A DNA stretch of 64,000 bases from Leucogyrophana mollusca (taxonomy: Eukaryota > Basidiomycota > Agaricomycetes > Boletales): assembly GCA_021014945.1 (NCBI GenBank), contig MU266331.1, positions 124,001 to 188,000 of the forward strand, read 5' to 3'. The position numbers were made by a program, and so were the translations under genes. The notes beneath the pieces are model-generated. The model was given only the letters and a program-made list of their open reading frames with translations. It did no database searches and was not told where the DNA came from. Of the stretch, positions 12,501 through 23,031 are shown piece by piece (position 1 is the stretch's first letter; each line of letters begins with the position of its first letter).

Positions 12501-15500
12501 TAGATCGACGGCTTCAATTGGCTGTGCGATAACTGGTGGAACCTACAGCCCTGTATTCTTGCTGATGAAATGGGTTTGGTGCGTATTACACGCATGCCGG
12601 ACAACTGTCACGCTGATGAGAGACTCAGGGGAAAACGGTCCAAATAGTCACCTTCCTCGGAATGGTGATTGGGAAATTTAACGCGGCACCAGCCCTTGTT
12701 GTCGTCCCGAACTCCACGATCACAAACTGGGTCCGTGAATTCTCGCGTTGGGCTCCAGGATTGCGAGTTGTGCCGTTCTATGGTGAGGCGAAAGCCAGAC
12801 AAGTTATCGCAGACTACGAATTGTTCCACAACACGAGACGTCATGGGACAAGCGGCATCAAGTATCACGTTTTGATCACGACCTACGATGCAGTCACCAA
12901 CAACCGAGACTTCAGTTCCGTTTTTAAAAGTACTCCTCGATGGGAGGTCTTGGTTGTCGATGAGGGCCAGCGATGTAAGTCCCTCTAGCTACCCGCCGCA
13001 CTCTGTAACCGACCACCCTATCTGGCCCTAGTGAAGAGTGACAGCAGCCTTCTATTCAAGAAATTGAAGGAATTGAACACTATTCAGCGAGTAATCATGA
13101 CTGGAGCAAGTGACCCTTTATATCCAACTCTAGCATGTAACTCACAGGACTCACAGACACCCCTGAATAACAACATACGCGAACTGTTCAACTTGATGAA
13201 CTTCCTGGACCCCGAAAAATGGACAGATTTGGAAGTCCTTGCGAAGGAGTACGAAGAGTTAACCGACGAGCTTGTTAAGAGTTTGCATGCCAGACTGAGG
13301 CCCTATTTTTTGCGCCGAATCAAAAGCGAAGTTCTGCAGCTTCCTCCCAAGGTGAGCACATTCACGTGACTTTGGATGGGCGAGCCTCAGTTTTCATGTA
13401 GAACGAAGTTATCGTCCCCATCTCAATGGCACCCCTGCAGAAGGAGATATATCGATCAATCCTCAGTTCGTACAGCATGAGGCAGATGTCGCTGCGTTCA
13501 CTTACCCGTCTTTGCAGGCCAAAATCTGAGTGTCCTCAGGAGCTTAACTCAGTCTGTCAACGCGAGAGCTGGGCCGGCGGCGGGCAACAGGACCAACATG
13601 AATAACATCCTTATGCAGCTGCGCAAGTACGCCTCTGAGTTCTCTGTCCCTGTCCAATATTGACAACACTTTAGATGTCTCCAACATCCATATTTGATCT
13701 CGGATGACATTGAGCCTCCCAATCTCGCGCCCCTGGAGGCTCACGAGAAGCTCATAGATGCTAGTGCTAAGCTACGACTGCTGAGATCCCTCCTACCCAA
13801 GCTCAAAGCTCGTGGTCACCGAGTTCTGCTTTTCAGCCAGGTTCGTGGCAACCAGCCAACGATTGAGCAGTTCACCTACTTTCATCCAGTTTGCGATTGC
13901 ACTCAACATTGTGGAGGACTTCGTACGTGGGGAGGGCTATAACTACCTGAGACTGGTAAGGTGCCTGTATATACCCAGTCCGCAGAAGTTGATTCACACC
14001 GTGCATCAGGATGGGGACACGAAGCAGGCTGACAGGCAAAAAGGGATGGATGAGTTCAATCGGCCTAACTCTGAAGTCTTTATCTACCTTTTGACTACAC
14101 GAGCTGGCGGCGTCGGCATCAATCTCTTCACTGCAGACACGGTGATCATATTTGACCCCGATTTCAACCCTCATCAGGTAACGTGGACTTATTGGTTGTG
14201 CAATTCCTTCATAAATAACTGTCTTATAGGATTTGCAAGTACGACAACTCCTTGTGGAGCTCTATATGTACCTTACAACTGATTTTTAGGCCATCGCGCG
14301 TTCACATCGATATGGGCAGAAGAAGACTTGCCTGGTCTTCAAACTGATGGTCAAGGCGTCAGCAGAAGGTGAGTTGAAACCGCAGTGGGCAAGGCCTCGC
14401 TCATCGCCTTGAAGAGCGTATCATGCAAACGGGAAAGAAGAAACTCATCCTCGATCATGTGATCGTGCAAAAGATGGATGACGAGGGTTCTGCGGGCGAC
14501 GATATGAAGTCCATTCTTACCTTTGGCGCGAAGGCTTTGTTCGAAGAGGACCAGTCTTCGAACGATATAATATGTAGGTGTCCTGAGATCAGTTATGCAT
14601 GGCTCGTCTCACGTCGCTGCAGACACGGAGAACGACATTGAGAAGCTCGTAGAGAAAACGGAGAAAGAAGGCGACCAGGAAAACGAAGCCAAAGAGTCTG
14701 GTCTAGCATTTTCCTTCGCGAAGGTCTGGGCTGCCGACAAAGACTCATTGGAGGAAATCGAAGACAATGTCCTGGATAACGAGCAAGGCGACTCCTGGGC
14801 ACAGGCTCTGGAGCGTATTGCAGCAACCAAGGGAGTAACTCAGGCCAAGGAAGCAACAGGACGAGGTACTCGACGACGCGCTGCTCCCGCTTTTCCGCAG
14901 GTAATTGACGTCGGTCGCATGTCATATCATCCTCGGCTGACCTTTTTTCGCCCAGCAAAATTTCGACGGTATCGAAGGCCTTGAGGATACCCCGAGCAAG
15001 CATAAGGGTAGGAGGAAGCGTAAATCATCGAAGGCCACGGGTTCGGACTCGGATGACGCCTATCTGGACTCACCAGGCGTCCCGGCCGAAGAGTCAGACG
15101 CCTCAACTGGGTCGATGAACGCCGAGGCGGGACCCTTGTTAGATCCCGCTGACCGAGAAATCCTCAAGCCTCCGCGACCACACAAGCCCCACAAAAAGGC
15201 ACGGTACCGTGAGATCAGCCCCTCTTTCCCCCCAATTCAAAACCCTGGAGACGATGACGATATCTGCGGGCTTTGCGGTGGCACTCACGGAGACGGGGTG
15301 TGTTACATGACTGAAAGTTCGGAAAATTTGGTCGAGTACCGCGAGATCCTCCTCAAACACGTCGATAACGAATCCCTTGAGGAACGAGTAAGTCCTTATG
15401 ACTGGCTTGCTCAAGCGCGTTTTTGACTCGTTTTCCTTAGAAAGCGGCGATTGATCTGATCGAAAAGACACTTTTTTCTCGGGGAAAGGGATATTTGTTA

Positions 15501-16200
15501 GCGGGACAACCTTTGAAGCTCGTCGAACCAGAAAAGCCGACTCACAGGCCCAACCAAATGTCATCGTCGTCCAGAGCGACTGACTCGTCCTCCAAGTTAC
15601 AACCCCAAGGGAGCAAACCGAAGAAGCATACCTTCTCATCTAAACCTGCTTTTTCTATGGTTCCGCCTCGTCCGGTCGTTAGCAATAAGCTGATGGACCA
15701 CCAAACCAAGCAAAAGAAAGCGCCAGAGAACGGCAACGGCGGGGACAACAAAGGGAAAGCGGTCGACCATAGCAAGGATAGCCATCCGATGCGCCGGTCA
15801 TCCTCACCCGCTCCCATGTTATCTTCCAAACGTGCTTCATCGCCTGGTCCTATCGCAGAAGCCCTACCCTCGAAGAAGCAAAAGCAAACTGACGCTGACT
15901 GCCCGGTGTGCCACGGGCAGTACCACCTCATCAAGGACTGTGACGTCGTCAAACAAGGATCAAAGAGGTTTGTTTGCCCACTCTTTCTAAACGAGAATGC
16001 GCACCCTGGAGCTAATGTCACTCACATTAAGTATCTCGAGGGCGATCATACGCCTAGAGGACGACCCCTCCCAAGGATTCACCGTTGGTGTCCTACGCAA
16101 GATATTCAGACAACAGAAGAAGAAGGAAGTCGAAGAGCTGGAAAGAGAAATGCCCCGGGACACAGGTTCCAGTTCCAATGCTATTATAGTCAGTGACTGA
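9502..16200 (+). CDS. PHD/double-chromodomain SNF2 chromatin remodeler, Mit1/CHD (Mi-2)-like
   Basis: Nuclear ATP-dependent nucleosome remodeler; by architecture it resembles Mit1 of the fission yeast SHREC silencing complex. Start at 9502 (MSDPNADPLLLFTPQ). In order: an N-terminal chromatin-reader-like segment; acidic/basic linker; PHD-like zinc finger (CEKCHEKP, VRCLKCPVAAHWRCL, FICGACMKGGICMGC); chromodomain 1 (REYLVKWVERSYRRTQWV); chromodomain 2 (VWAFIKWDDLGYDEATWDSP). The SNF2 motor follows: motif I LADEMGLGKTVQ, motif II VVDEGQRLKS (DEGQ variant), motif III MTGTPLNNNIREL, motifs V-VI TRAGGVGINLFTADTVIIFD and ARSHRYGQKK. The C-terminus has two Cys clusters (CGLCGGTHGDGVC, CPVCHGQYHLIKDC). 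Roughly 20 introns; a 48-nt, stop-free, 3n intron (10844-10891) splits the PHD finger and a GC-AG intron (13106-13156) splits motif III. The long ORF from 10044 is therefore only an internal part of the gene. Confidence 0.92.
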
Positions 16201-16502
16201 CTCTAGATTAGATCGCTACATGTAGATGGCTCATAATGTCTATTCGTACAATATCCCCCGTACATGCTACCATACGTACGTTATCTACACCTAGCCTATA
16301 TCATCCATCTGGGTACATAGTACTACTTGACAATGACAAGGTCTACTTATATACTGTGTCGCAGTGCGCTGCCGTAATACTAAATGGAGTGGAGACTACA
16401 TACCTTTCCAATACCATTAATATCGGTGACTGGTGGTTGACACAACTTCAACCCGTCATGCTCACTCCTCGTTTACGAAGCCATACTTGTGATCCATCTG
16501 CT
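16201..16502. other. Short intergenic spacer
   Basis: About 300 bp between the remodeler stop and the next gene's start, AT-rich with scattered TA steps. An open frame from 16236 runs into the next gene but begins with low-complexity, unconserved residues, so it is treated as 5' UTR/promoter. Confidence 0.5.
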
Positions 16503-17845
16503 ATGCAAACGACACCAGAGCCCAGCTCGAGTAGACTGAAACGATCCCGTTCCGCCACCCAAGAGCCGATGGATGACGAGCTTCCTGAAGTGCCAAAGCT
16601 CACAGGCCAAATCATACTCGAAGTGTTTACTCACAGATCACTTCGCTTGGCCTGCGATGCTCGGTTTCGTGACAACGAACGTTTGACGGTCCTTGGGCAA
16701 CAGGTCCTGGATATGATCACGACGCAGCTTTTATTCTTTAGAAAACCGAATCTGAAGGTACAAGACATAAGGGTGAGTTCCTCGTCAAATGTCGGTCGAC
16801 AGACGTGCAATACATGTCTATTATTTTGGATAGACGCAAAAACGCATGCTCCTGGCAGATGATACGATCGATATATGGTCGAAACTGTATCGGATGCGAG
16901 ATGAGCTACGTTGCGATCCACAGTTTCTGCCTAAGCTGGAGATGCCCGAGGTGTGTTTCTAGCATCCACAGTGACCTCTGCTTTCACGGGATAACCTGAG
17001 TTTACTTAGCAAGGGCGCCTACTCTTCCACGCATATCTCGGGGCCGTGTTTGAGCAGCACGGGCTCAATGTCGTGCAGGAATGGATAGGCGCCCTTCTTC
17101 GGCTTTCTACCAACCTCTTGGACAATAACGAGATGTCTGAACTCGGACCTCGCGCTACTCAGACGGCACAACCCACTAAAAGAATCAAGCTTGAAGATAC
17201 TTCAACGATGATGCAAACGACACCGACTGCCAGCGCCAGTACTACTCACTATAACCCGTACGCCCAGCCAGCACTGCCACCAGGGCCCCCGCCTCCCCGA
17301 CCGCCGTCTCCCCCGCGCAGCTTGCCCAATCCGCTTGCTCCCGCGCAGCCGAACATTGCATTTTTACCCCTTTTCAATCAGACTGCGGTCCATCGCGGCG
17401 TGGCCGTGAATTACATGGCCACGTTCTCCGGCCCTCCCCACGCGGGACTGTGGACGATCTCATGTGTTGGTAAGCATCATTTCATTTGACCTATCTGTCT
17501 GACGCGATATTCATCCGCGATTGTGTCATCGCAGTTAACGGAATAGAGAAGGGCAAGGGCACCGCGGCTAGCAAACAGCTTGCAAAGGAGCAAGCTGCCA
17601 GAGTTGCTTACTACGCAATGGGTTGGGCACCTCGTGAGTCTCTCCGTGTTTGTCACCCTCCGTCCGATGTCACTAGTACTCGGCTTCCCCAGGGGGCTAG
17701 AGTTCGAATATTAGCGTGGTGCAAGCCATTTATTGGCGAAGAAGCGACATTATGGTGTGTTCTCATGAGAGTGCTACTCGGGCAGATACCAACCACGGTT
17801 TCTCCGGAGAATATGGCTGTGTGTGCCCGAGGAGCGCTATTATAG
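16503..17845 (+). CDS. Pseudo-RNase III plus dsRNA-binding domain protein
   Basis: Exons with checked phases: 16503-16772, 16834-16950, 17010-17469, 17535 onward. Residues about 35-150 have an RNase III-like helical fold: LTGQIILEVFTHRSLR, DNERLTVLGQQVLDM, then QGRLLFHAYLGAVFEQHG. The C-terminal part is a dsRBD (FNQTAVHRGVAVNYMATF, GIEKGKGTAASKQLAKEQAA) after a proline-rich linker. In active RNase III the signature is RLEFLGD and a DxxE pair in the last helix. Here the two acids of the first motif read T and Q, and the second pair appears to be L and H, so all four metal ligands look lost. The protein should bind dsRNA but not cut it. A fungal mL44 (Mrpl3)-type ribosomal protein also has a dead RNase III fold plus dsRBD and is an alternative, but this N-terminus (SSSRLKRSRSATQ) looks nuclear rather than mitochondrial. 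The last exon is open to 17845, but a donor-like GTGAGT near 17633 makes the exact C-terminus uncertain. Confidence 0.72.
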
Positions 17846-18343
17846 GACTATCACGGCCCATACTGGAGGCGCGGTGCGGCATAGCGAGGAATATTTCTGT
17901 GTAGCGTGTGGAGATGGAGAATTGTGTTTGGGGCACGGTATCCGAGTGTGGAGTGCGTCGGTGAATCGGGGAGACCAAGTCTCACTTCGCAGGGTGTCAA
18001 CTGAACGAATCCTGCTGCTCACGAGCAGGTGACCTGGGCGTGGAAGTCAGCGGGTCATGGGTCGACCGATGCTACCATTGTTTCATGGTAGTAATATCTG
18101 GAACGTAAGGATCGGTTGGGCGGTGAGCGCAGGATGGCAAAGGCATAATATTCCGGAGCCGGTATCGAGCAGCTGACTGAGCAAGCTGTCAGAATGACAG
18201 TGTACAGAGAGCCGCGTGGGAAATTATGACCAAAAATGGCTCGTATTGCACATAATCTTGTGCCGAAGCGCCATACAGCTCTTGCTTGAGCTTTCGTCTG
18301 TAACCTCAACGTCGGGACTTTCTTTACAGCGCGGATATGCGCA
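17846..18343. other. Intergenic region with a short hairpin
   Basis: About 500 bp upstream of the SNF2-RING gene. A perfect 7-bp hairpin, CTACCAT-TGTTTC-ATGGTAG, lies at 18072-18091. A TTTACAG acceptor-like site 15 bp before the next ATG (near 18330) suggests a 5' UTR intron. No ORF here has family features. Confidence 0.35.
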
Positions 18344-21300
18344 ATGGCGGCTCATACAGCGTCGGGATCTACGCCGAACATATCAAACTTGTCTTTGTCC
18401 CACTTCAACCAGCCAAATCACATCGACCTGACCGTAGATGACGACGACAGCAGTCAGTCTTCCAACATTTTCCATTCTGCCATGCAAACAAGGCGCCCGC
18501 GAGCCGAATATCCTTCCCCGCCAGCAACACAGAGCATCTTCTATGATCCCAGCCGTTCTCCTTCTCAGACATCAGCTATACCTTCGTACGTCTCCAAATA
18601 CGCGCATTCGCTACAGCTACCGTCAATCTATCCGTCTGCTCCGGCGAAACACATCCTCCCACCGTTATCGGCGCAAAACCATCACAAATCTTCTCCAAAT
18701 CTTATGTCACAAGCCTACCGTCCTCCGTTTGCCAGTCAACCACCCTCCGCTCGCTCTTCGCCCGCTCAACATCCAATTGCGAGCGGTTCTCGTACTCTGC
18801 CGCCGCTTGCTCCGAAACGTCCCCCTTCTTCCCCCGTCCCGTCTTCTCATCAAGTAATAGATCTTACGGGTTCACCATCCCCCCCTTCTAGCCCTAGATC
18901 CCGCCAAACCACTATCGCTGCGCTCCCTAGTGATCTCCCACCCAAGACCCCCGTATGCATCGGACAGCTTACAGTCACAGCCCTAGTTCTTTATCCCGTG
19001 CCGTACCTCCAGGCACAGGATCCAAACATTCCCGAAGCTGATTGGGCAAACGTCCGCCTCCAATACGAACATAACCCTCACAAGGTCGGTGCCACCGAAA
19101 CCATTCACATCAAAGCCCCTCACGGTAAAGGCCCTGCGGGCGAGGTTACCCAAGGCGAGGCGTTTGCCGTTGTTGAGCAGAAAGTTGCCACCAATCTCGG
19201 CCCAATGCTAGGCAAAGGTCTTATTAGATTAGACGCTAAAGTTAGGCGGGGATTGCCAAATGTAAGTTACGCTTCGACCCTCTTCGCTGACCGTCTGACA
19301 CATACAAATGTCCTCTGTCCTCTGTCAAGCTCCCAATATTGCCACTACAAATGCTGGTTTACACCCCCAAGGGAAATATCCCTGTTGTTGGTAACTACCT
19401 TCACCAATGTGGCCTGTTCCTTGACCACCCTTCTCCCCCGTACGACACCCATCGCCTTGCGAACTACCATTATTCCAATCCCCACAATCCACCTCCCGGG
19501 GGTCATCGTCCTCAACATCCTCATAACCGTCCTGGATACGCCGGGCCGGGGGGTATGGGTTCTCGTTGGAGCACACCTGCGATATCGGGTAAAACGCTAG
19601 AAGTTCAGAGGAGTCAAGTTGATGAACTTTTCAAGAGTCTGAAGAGCGGAGATGAGCTGCCTCAGACGGAGCCCGGTGGGTCATGTGCGCCGGTGTAATC
19701 TCATGTCGTTAACTTACCGGCCGTTATCATAAGTCTTGGAAGTCGGCACACCACTTTATCCTCATCAGAAGAAAGCACTGACATTTTTGCTTGAACGGGA
19801 ACGAGAACAGACATGTTCTGATGGTCGGTATTCATCGCTCTGGCAAGCGAGGACAAACCCGCTTTCGTTGCAATCATCTTGGTTCCATATCGTTACCCAG
19901 AAGGAGGTCTTCCGGGAACCACAGGAAGCCAAAGGTGCTATTCTCGCGGATGATGTTGGTCCCTTCCACGTCTCTATCTCAGACTTCTCCTTCTAAACCA
20001 TATTCTTATCAGATGGGTCTTGGGAAGACGATCACGTGTGTTTCACTCATCGCCGCGACGTTGGATTCGGCCCAAGCGTTTGCTTCTTCTCCCCTGCAAC
20101 CCGTGCCCCCGCCTCCGGACCGTGGTTTCCAAGAATCCTCACTTTCTGCCGCCCATTTTGCAGGAAGTGTGTGGGGAATGCCGGAGCCTTCGGATTCTGC
20201 TTATTCCGCGAAAGGAAAGGCTAAAGCATCCAAGGCTCAGGACAAGGCCGAAGCTGAATATGCACGAGCGTGTCGAATCAGAGCTAAAAGCCGAGCAACT
20301 CTCATCATATGTCCACTCTCTACTGTTTCCAATTGGGAAGATCAGTTTAGGGAACACTGGCGAGGAGAAGTCACCGTTGTTGGTGGAGGTGGTATGAGCT
20401 GTTCCGCTGCAAGCTGTCCTCCATTGCCCCAGTCGGGTGCTCAAACCCCGCTACAGTCATCTACTCCACAGGCCGTCCCCGACGCAGAATCGAAACAGAC
20501 ACGCTTACGGCAGGGCAAGCCGCTTCGCGTATATGTTTACCACGGAAATGCTCGCCGACCAGACACCGCCTTCCTTGCTGATTTCGATGCGGTGATTACG
20601 ACGTACGCGACATTGGCGTCTGAGTACTCAAAGCAGAATCGAAGTATTGCAAGTGCAGATGCGGACGAAGACGATGATAGCAGTGACAACGGCTTTGGAG
20701 GGGTCGATATTGACGAGCGCGGCAACCAAGTCTTGAGGTTGCCGAAGCCGAAGAGGGCGGGGATGAAGAGGAAGAAATCATGCTCCAGTTTCCCAGGTGC
20801 CACTGAAGCAACGAGTGCCTTGCAAACGATACACTGGTTTAGAGTTGTGCTTGATGAAGCTCAGTAGGTGATCTGTTCTTGCGACGTGTACTAGCCACTC
20901 ACTCTTCCCAGTTCAATCAAGGAAACGGGCACTGTTGGCAGCCGAGCGTCCTGCGATTTAGTCGCCGACCGTCGGCTGTGCCTCACTGGCACTCCCGTGC
21001 AAAACAAGCTTGACGACGTCTTTGCCCTTATCAAATTCTTGCGGCTAGACCCATTCGACGATAAGAATATTTGGACCGAGTTCATTGGCACTCCAGTCAA
21101 ATACGGGCAGTCTTTGGGTGTTGCCCGCTTGCAGACGATAATGAAATGCATCACTTTACGTCGCACCAAGGAGTCGAAAACGCAGGACGGTCAGCGGATA
21201 CTACATCTTCCACCTCGCCGAGATGAACTTCGCTATCTCAAGTTCGACTCGCACGAGCAAAGTGTCTACGACCAGTTCTTCACAGAGTCCAAAGCCGAGT

Positions 21301-22763
21301 TCAACGAGTTATCGACCAAGAATGAGGTGATGAAGAATTATGTGGGCATCCTGCAGAAGATTCTTCGACTTCGCCAGATCTGCGATCACTTCGAACTTGT
21401 ACAGGGGAAAGGGCCGGGAGACAACCAGGCCATGGACTTTACCAGTTACGAGGACATTGCAGCCGCTATCGACAGGGAAGGTATCAACCCTATGCGCGCA
21501 GCGGCAATTGTTGCCCTGTTGCGTGAGGCAGCTACCACTCAATGCGTTGAGTGTGGAGAGGAGTTATGCACCTCGGCTGATCCTCAACAGATGGATAGCG
21601 GGAATACCGTGGACTGGGACGGTCCGCCCGCAGCAAAAAGGGGAAGGAAAGTGAAGGGATCTGCCTCCCGAGGCCCAACACGGGCCAACAGTCCCTCCAC
21701 CTCGCAGCTGGTCCTGACCAAATGCCAGCACCTATTTTGCCTCGAATGCTACCGCCAGTGCATCTGCCCTGGATGGCCTGATGTTTCGCCAGATACCCGA
21801 CGATCATGTTCCGCTTGCCAGACTGGTCTCGATCCCCACGACGCAGTTCAGGTCAGGCCTGACTGTACACCATCGGATTATGTCGCTAAGAAGAAACCGC
21901 CCAAACGAGAGAAGCGACCCAAAGGAATGCTATTGGAAAACTTCCACCCGTCAACTAAAGTCAAGGCGTTGCTTGGTGATCTAATACAGTTTTCGAAAGC
22001 AAATCCCCACTCGGTGAACTATGACCCGGAATCCATTGAGGTCGAGATGGTTGACGATCAAGGTAACCGGGTAGACGACGGTGTCGTCAAGACTGTGGTC
22101 TTGTGCGTTTTTGTTAACTTCATGTGCATCCAATCACGACCTGACCTTCCTTCTGTAGCTCTCAATGGACGTCGATGCTTGATAAGTCAGTATGACCCCG
22201 GTGCGATCACGTCCAGTAAATCTAATCATCAATCATTTCCACAGAATCGAAGATGCCTTAGAGGCTGTGGGTATCCGCTACGACCGGCTGGACGGAACCA
22301 TGAAGCGTGATGACAGGACAAGAGCAATGGATGCGTTGAAGCACGATCCTAGTTGTGAAGTTCTGCTCGTCAGCTTGAAGGCTGGTGGCGTTGGATTGAA
22401 TCTCACAGCCGCCCAGCGCGTTTATCTGATGGACCCTTACTGGTGAGCCCTGGCGTGATTTCGGCTGAAACAGTGCTGATGTGTCCGATAGGAACCCTGC
22501 TGTAGAAAACCAGGCTGTGGACCGCATAGTAAGCTCTGGTGCATCCATCCTGCTTTTTCATTAATTTCGTTTCGCAGCATCGTCTGGGGCAAACTCGGCC
22601 TGTGACCACGGTCAAGCTTATCATCGAGAACTCAATAGAGGCCCGCCTTCTCGAAGTGCAGCGAAAGAAGACCGAATTGGCGAACATGACTCTCGGGCAG
22701 AACTTCAGTAAAGCGGACATGCTGCAGCGCCGCATGGAGGAATTGAACCAATTGTTTGGCTAA
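18344..22763 (+). CDS. SNF2 helicase with embedded RING finger and SUMO-interacting motifs (HLTF/Rad5/Uls1-like)
   Basis: Nuclear DNA-dependent ATPase and probable ubiquitin ligase. The N-terminal 200 residues are disordered, Ser/Pro-rich, and hold two SUMO-interacting motifs: HIDLTVDDDD (around residue 27) and VIDLTGSPSP (around residue 171). A beta-rich block follows (VRLQYEHNPHKVG to LPLQMLVYTPKGNIPVVG), possibly HIRAN-like but not proven. Motor motifs: LADDMGLGKTIT (I), VVLDEAH (II, completed across an intron), LCLTGTPVQNKL (III), VSLKAGGVGLNLTAAQRVY (V), VDRIHRLGQTRPV (VI). A C3HC4 RING lies between the two RecA lobes (CVECGEELC, CQHLFCLECYRQC, CSACQ). SNF2 with an inserted RING is the Rad5/HLTF/Uls1 plan, used in DNA-damage tolerance or removal of SUMO conjugates; the SIMs favour a Uls1-like, SUMO-targeted role. 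The start at 18344 is the first in-frame ATG. Confidence 0.92.
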
Positions 22764-23031
22764 TAACTTATATAGATCCTCAGGTATGATCTGACTATAT
22801 ATCTTCTTGGGACGTTCTCAGTTTTGAAAGAGCACTTGTAATCGCTAGTACTTATGTCCTTCATGTAATCCATAGACAGCTGTTGGGGAGAATCGAGGTT
22901 CCTCCATCAGAGCGATGATTTACAATCGCGGGTTCAACAGAGTAATGCAATGATATAGACATGGCACCAAAATCACGACCAGTATACGTACAAAAACATA
23001 TGCACTCATAGGGACAAAGCATGTGGTAAGC
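22764..23031. other. Convergent 3' intergenic region
   Basis: 268 bp between the 3' ends of two converging genes. No gene, terminator motif or repeat could be supported. Confidence 0.4.

Noticed and set aside
18072..18091. 7-bp hairpin as an RNA gene
   Set aside because: Too short and isolated to support an RNA gene call.
22920..22950. tRNA B-box-like GGGTTCAAC
   Set aside because: No A box at the right distance and no cloverleaf could be drawn. No tRNA or rRNA gene was found anywhere in the window.
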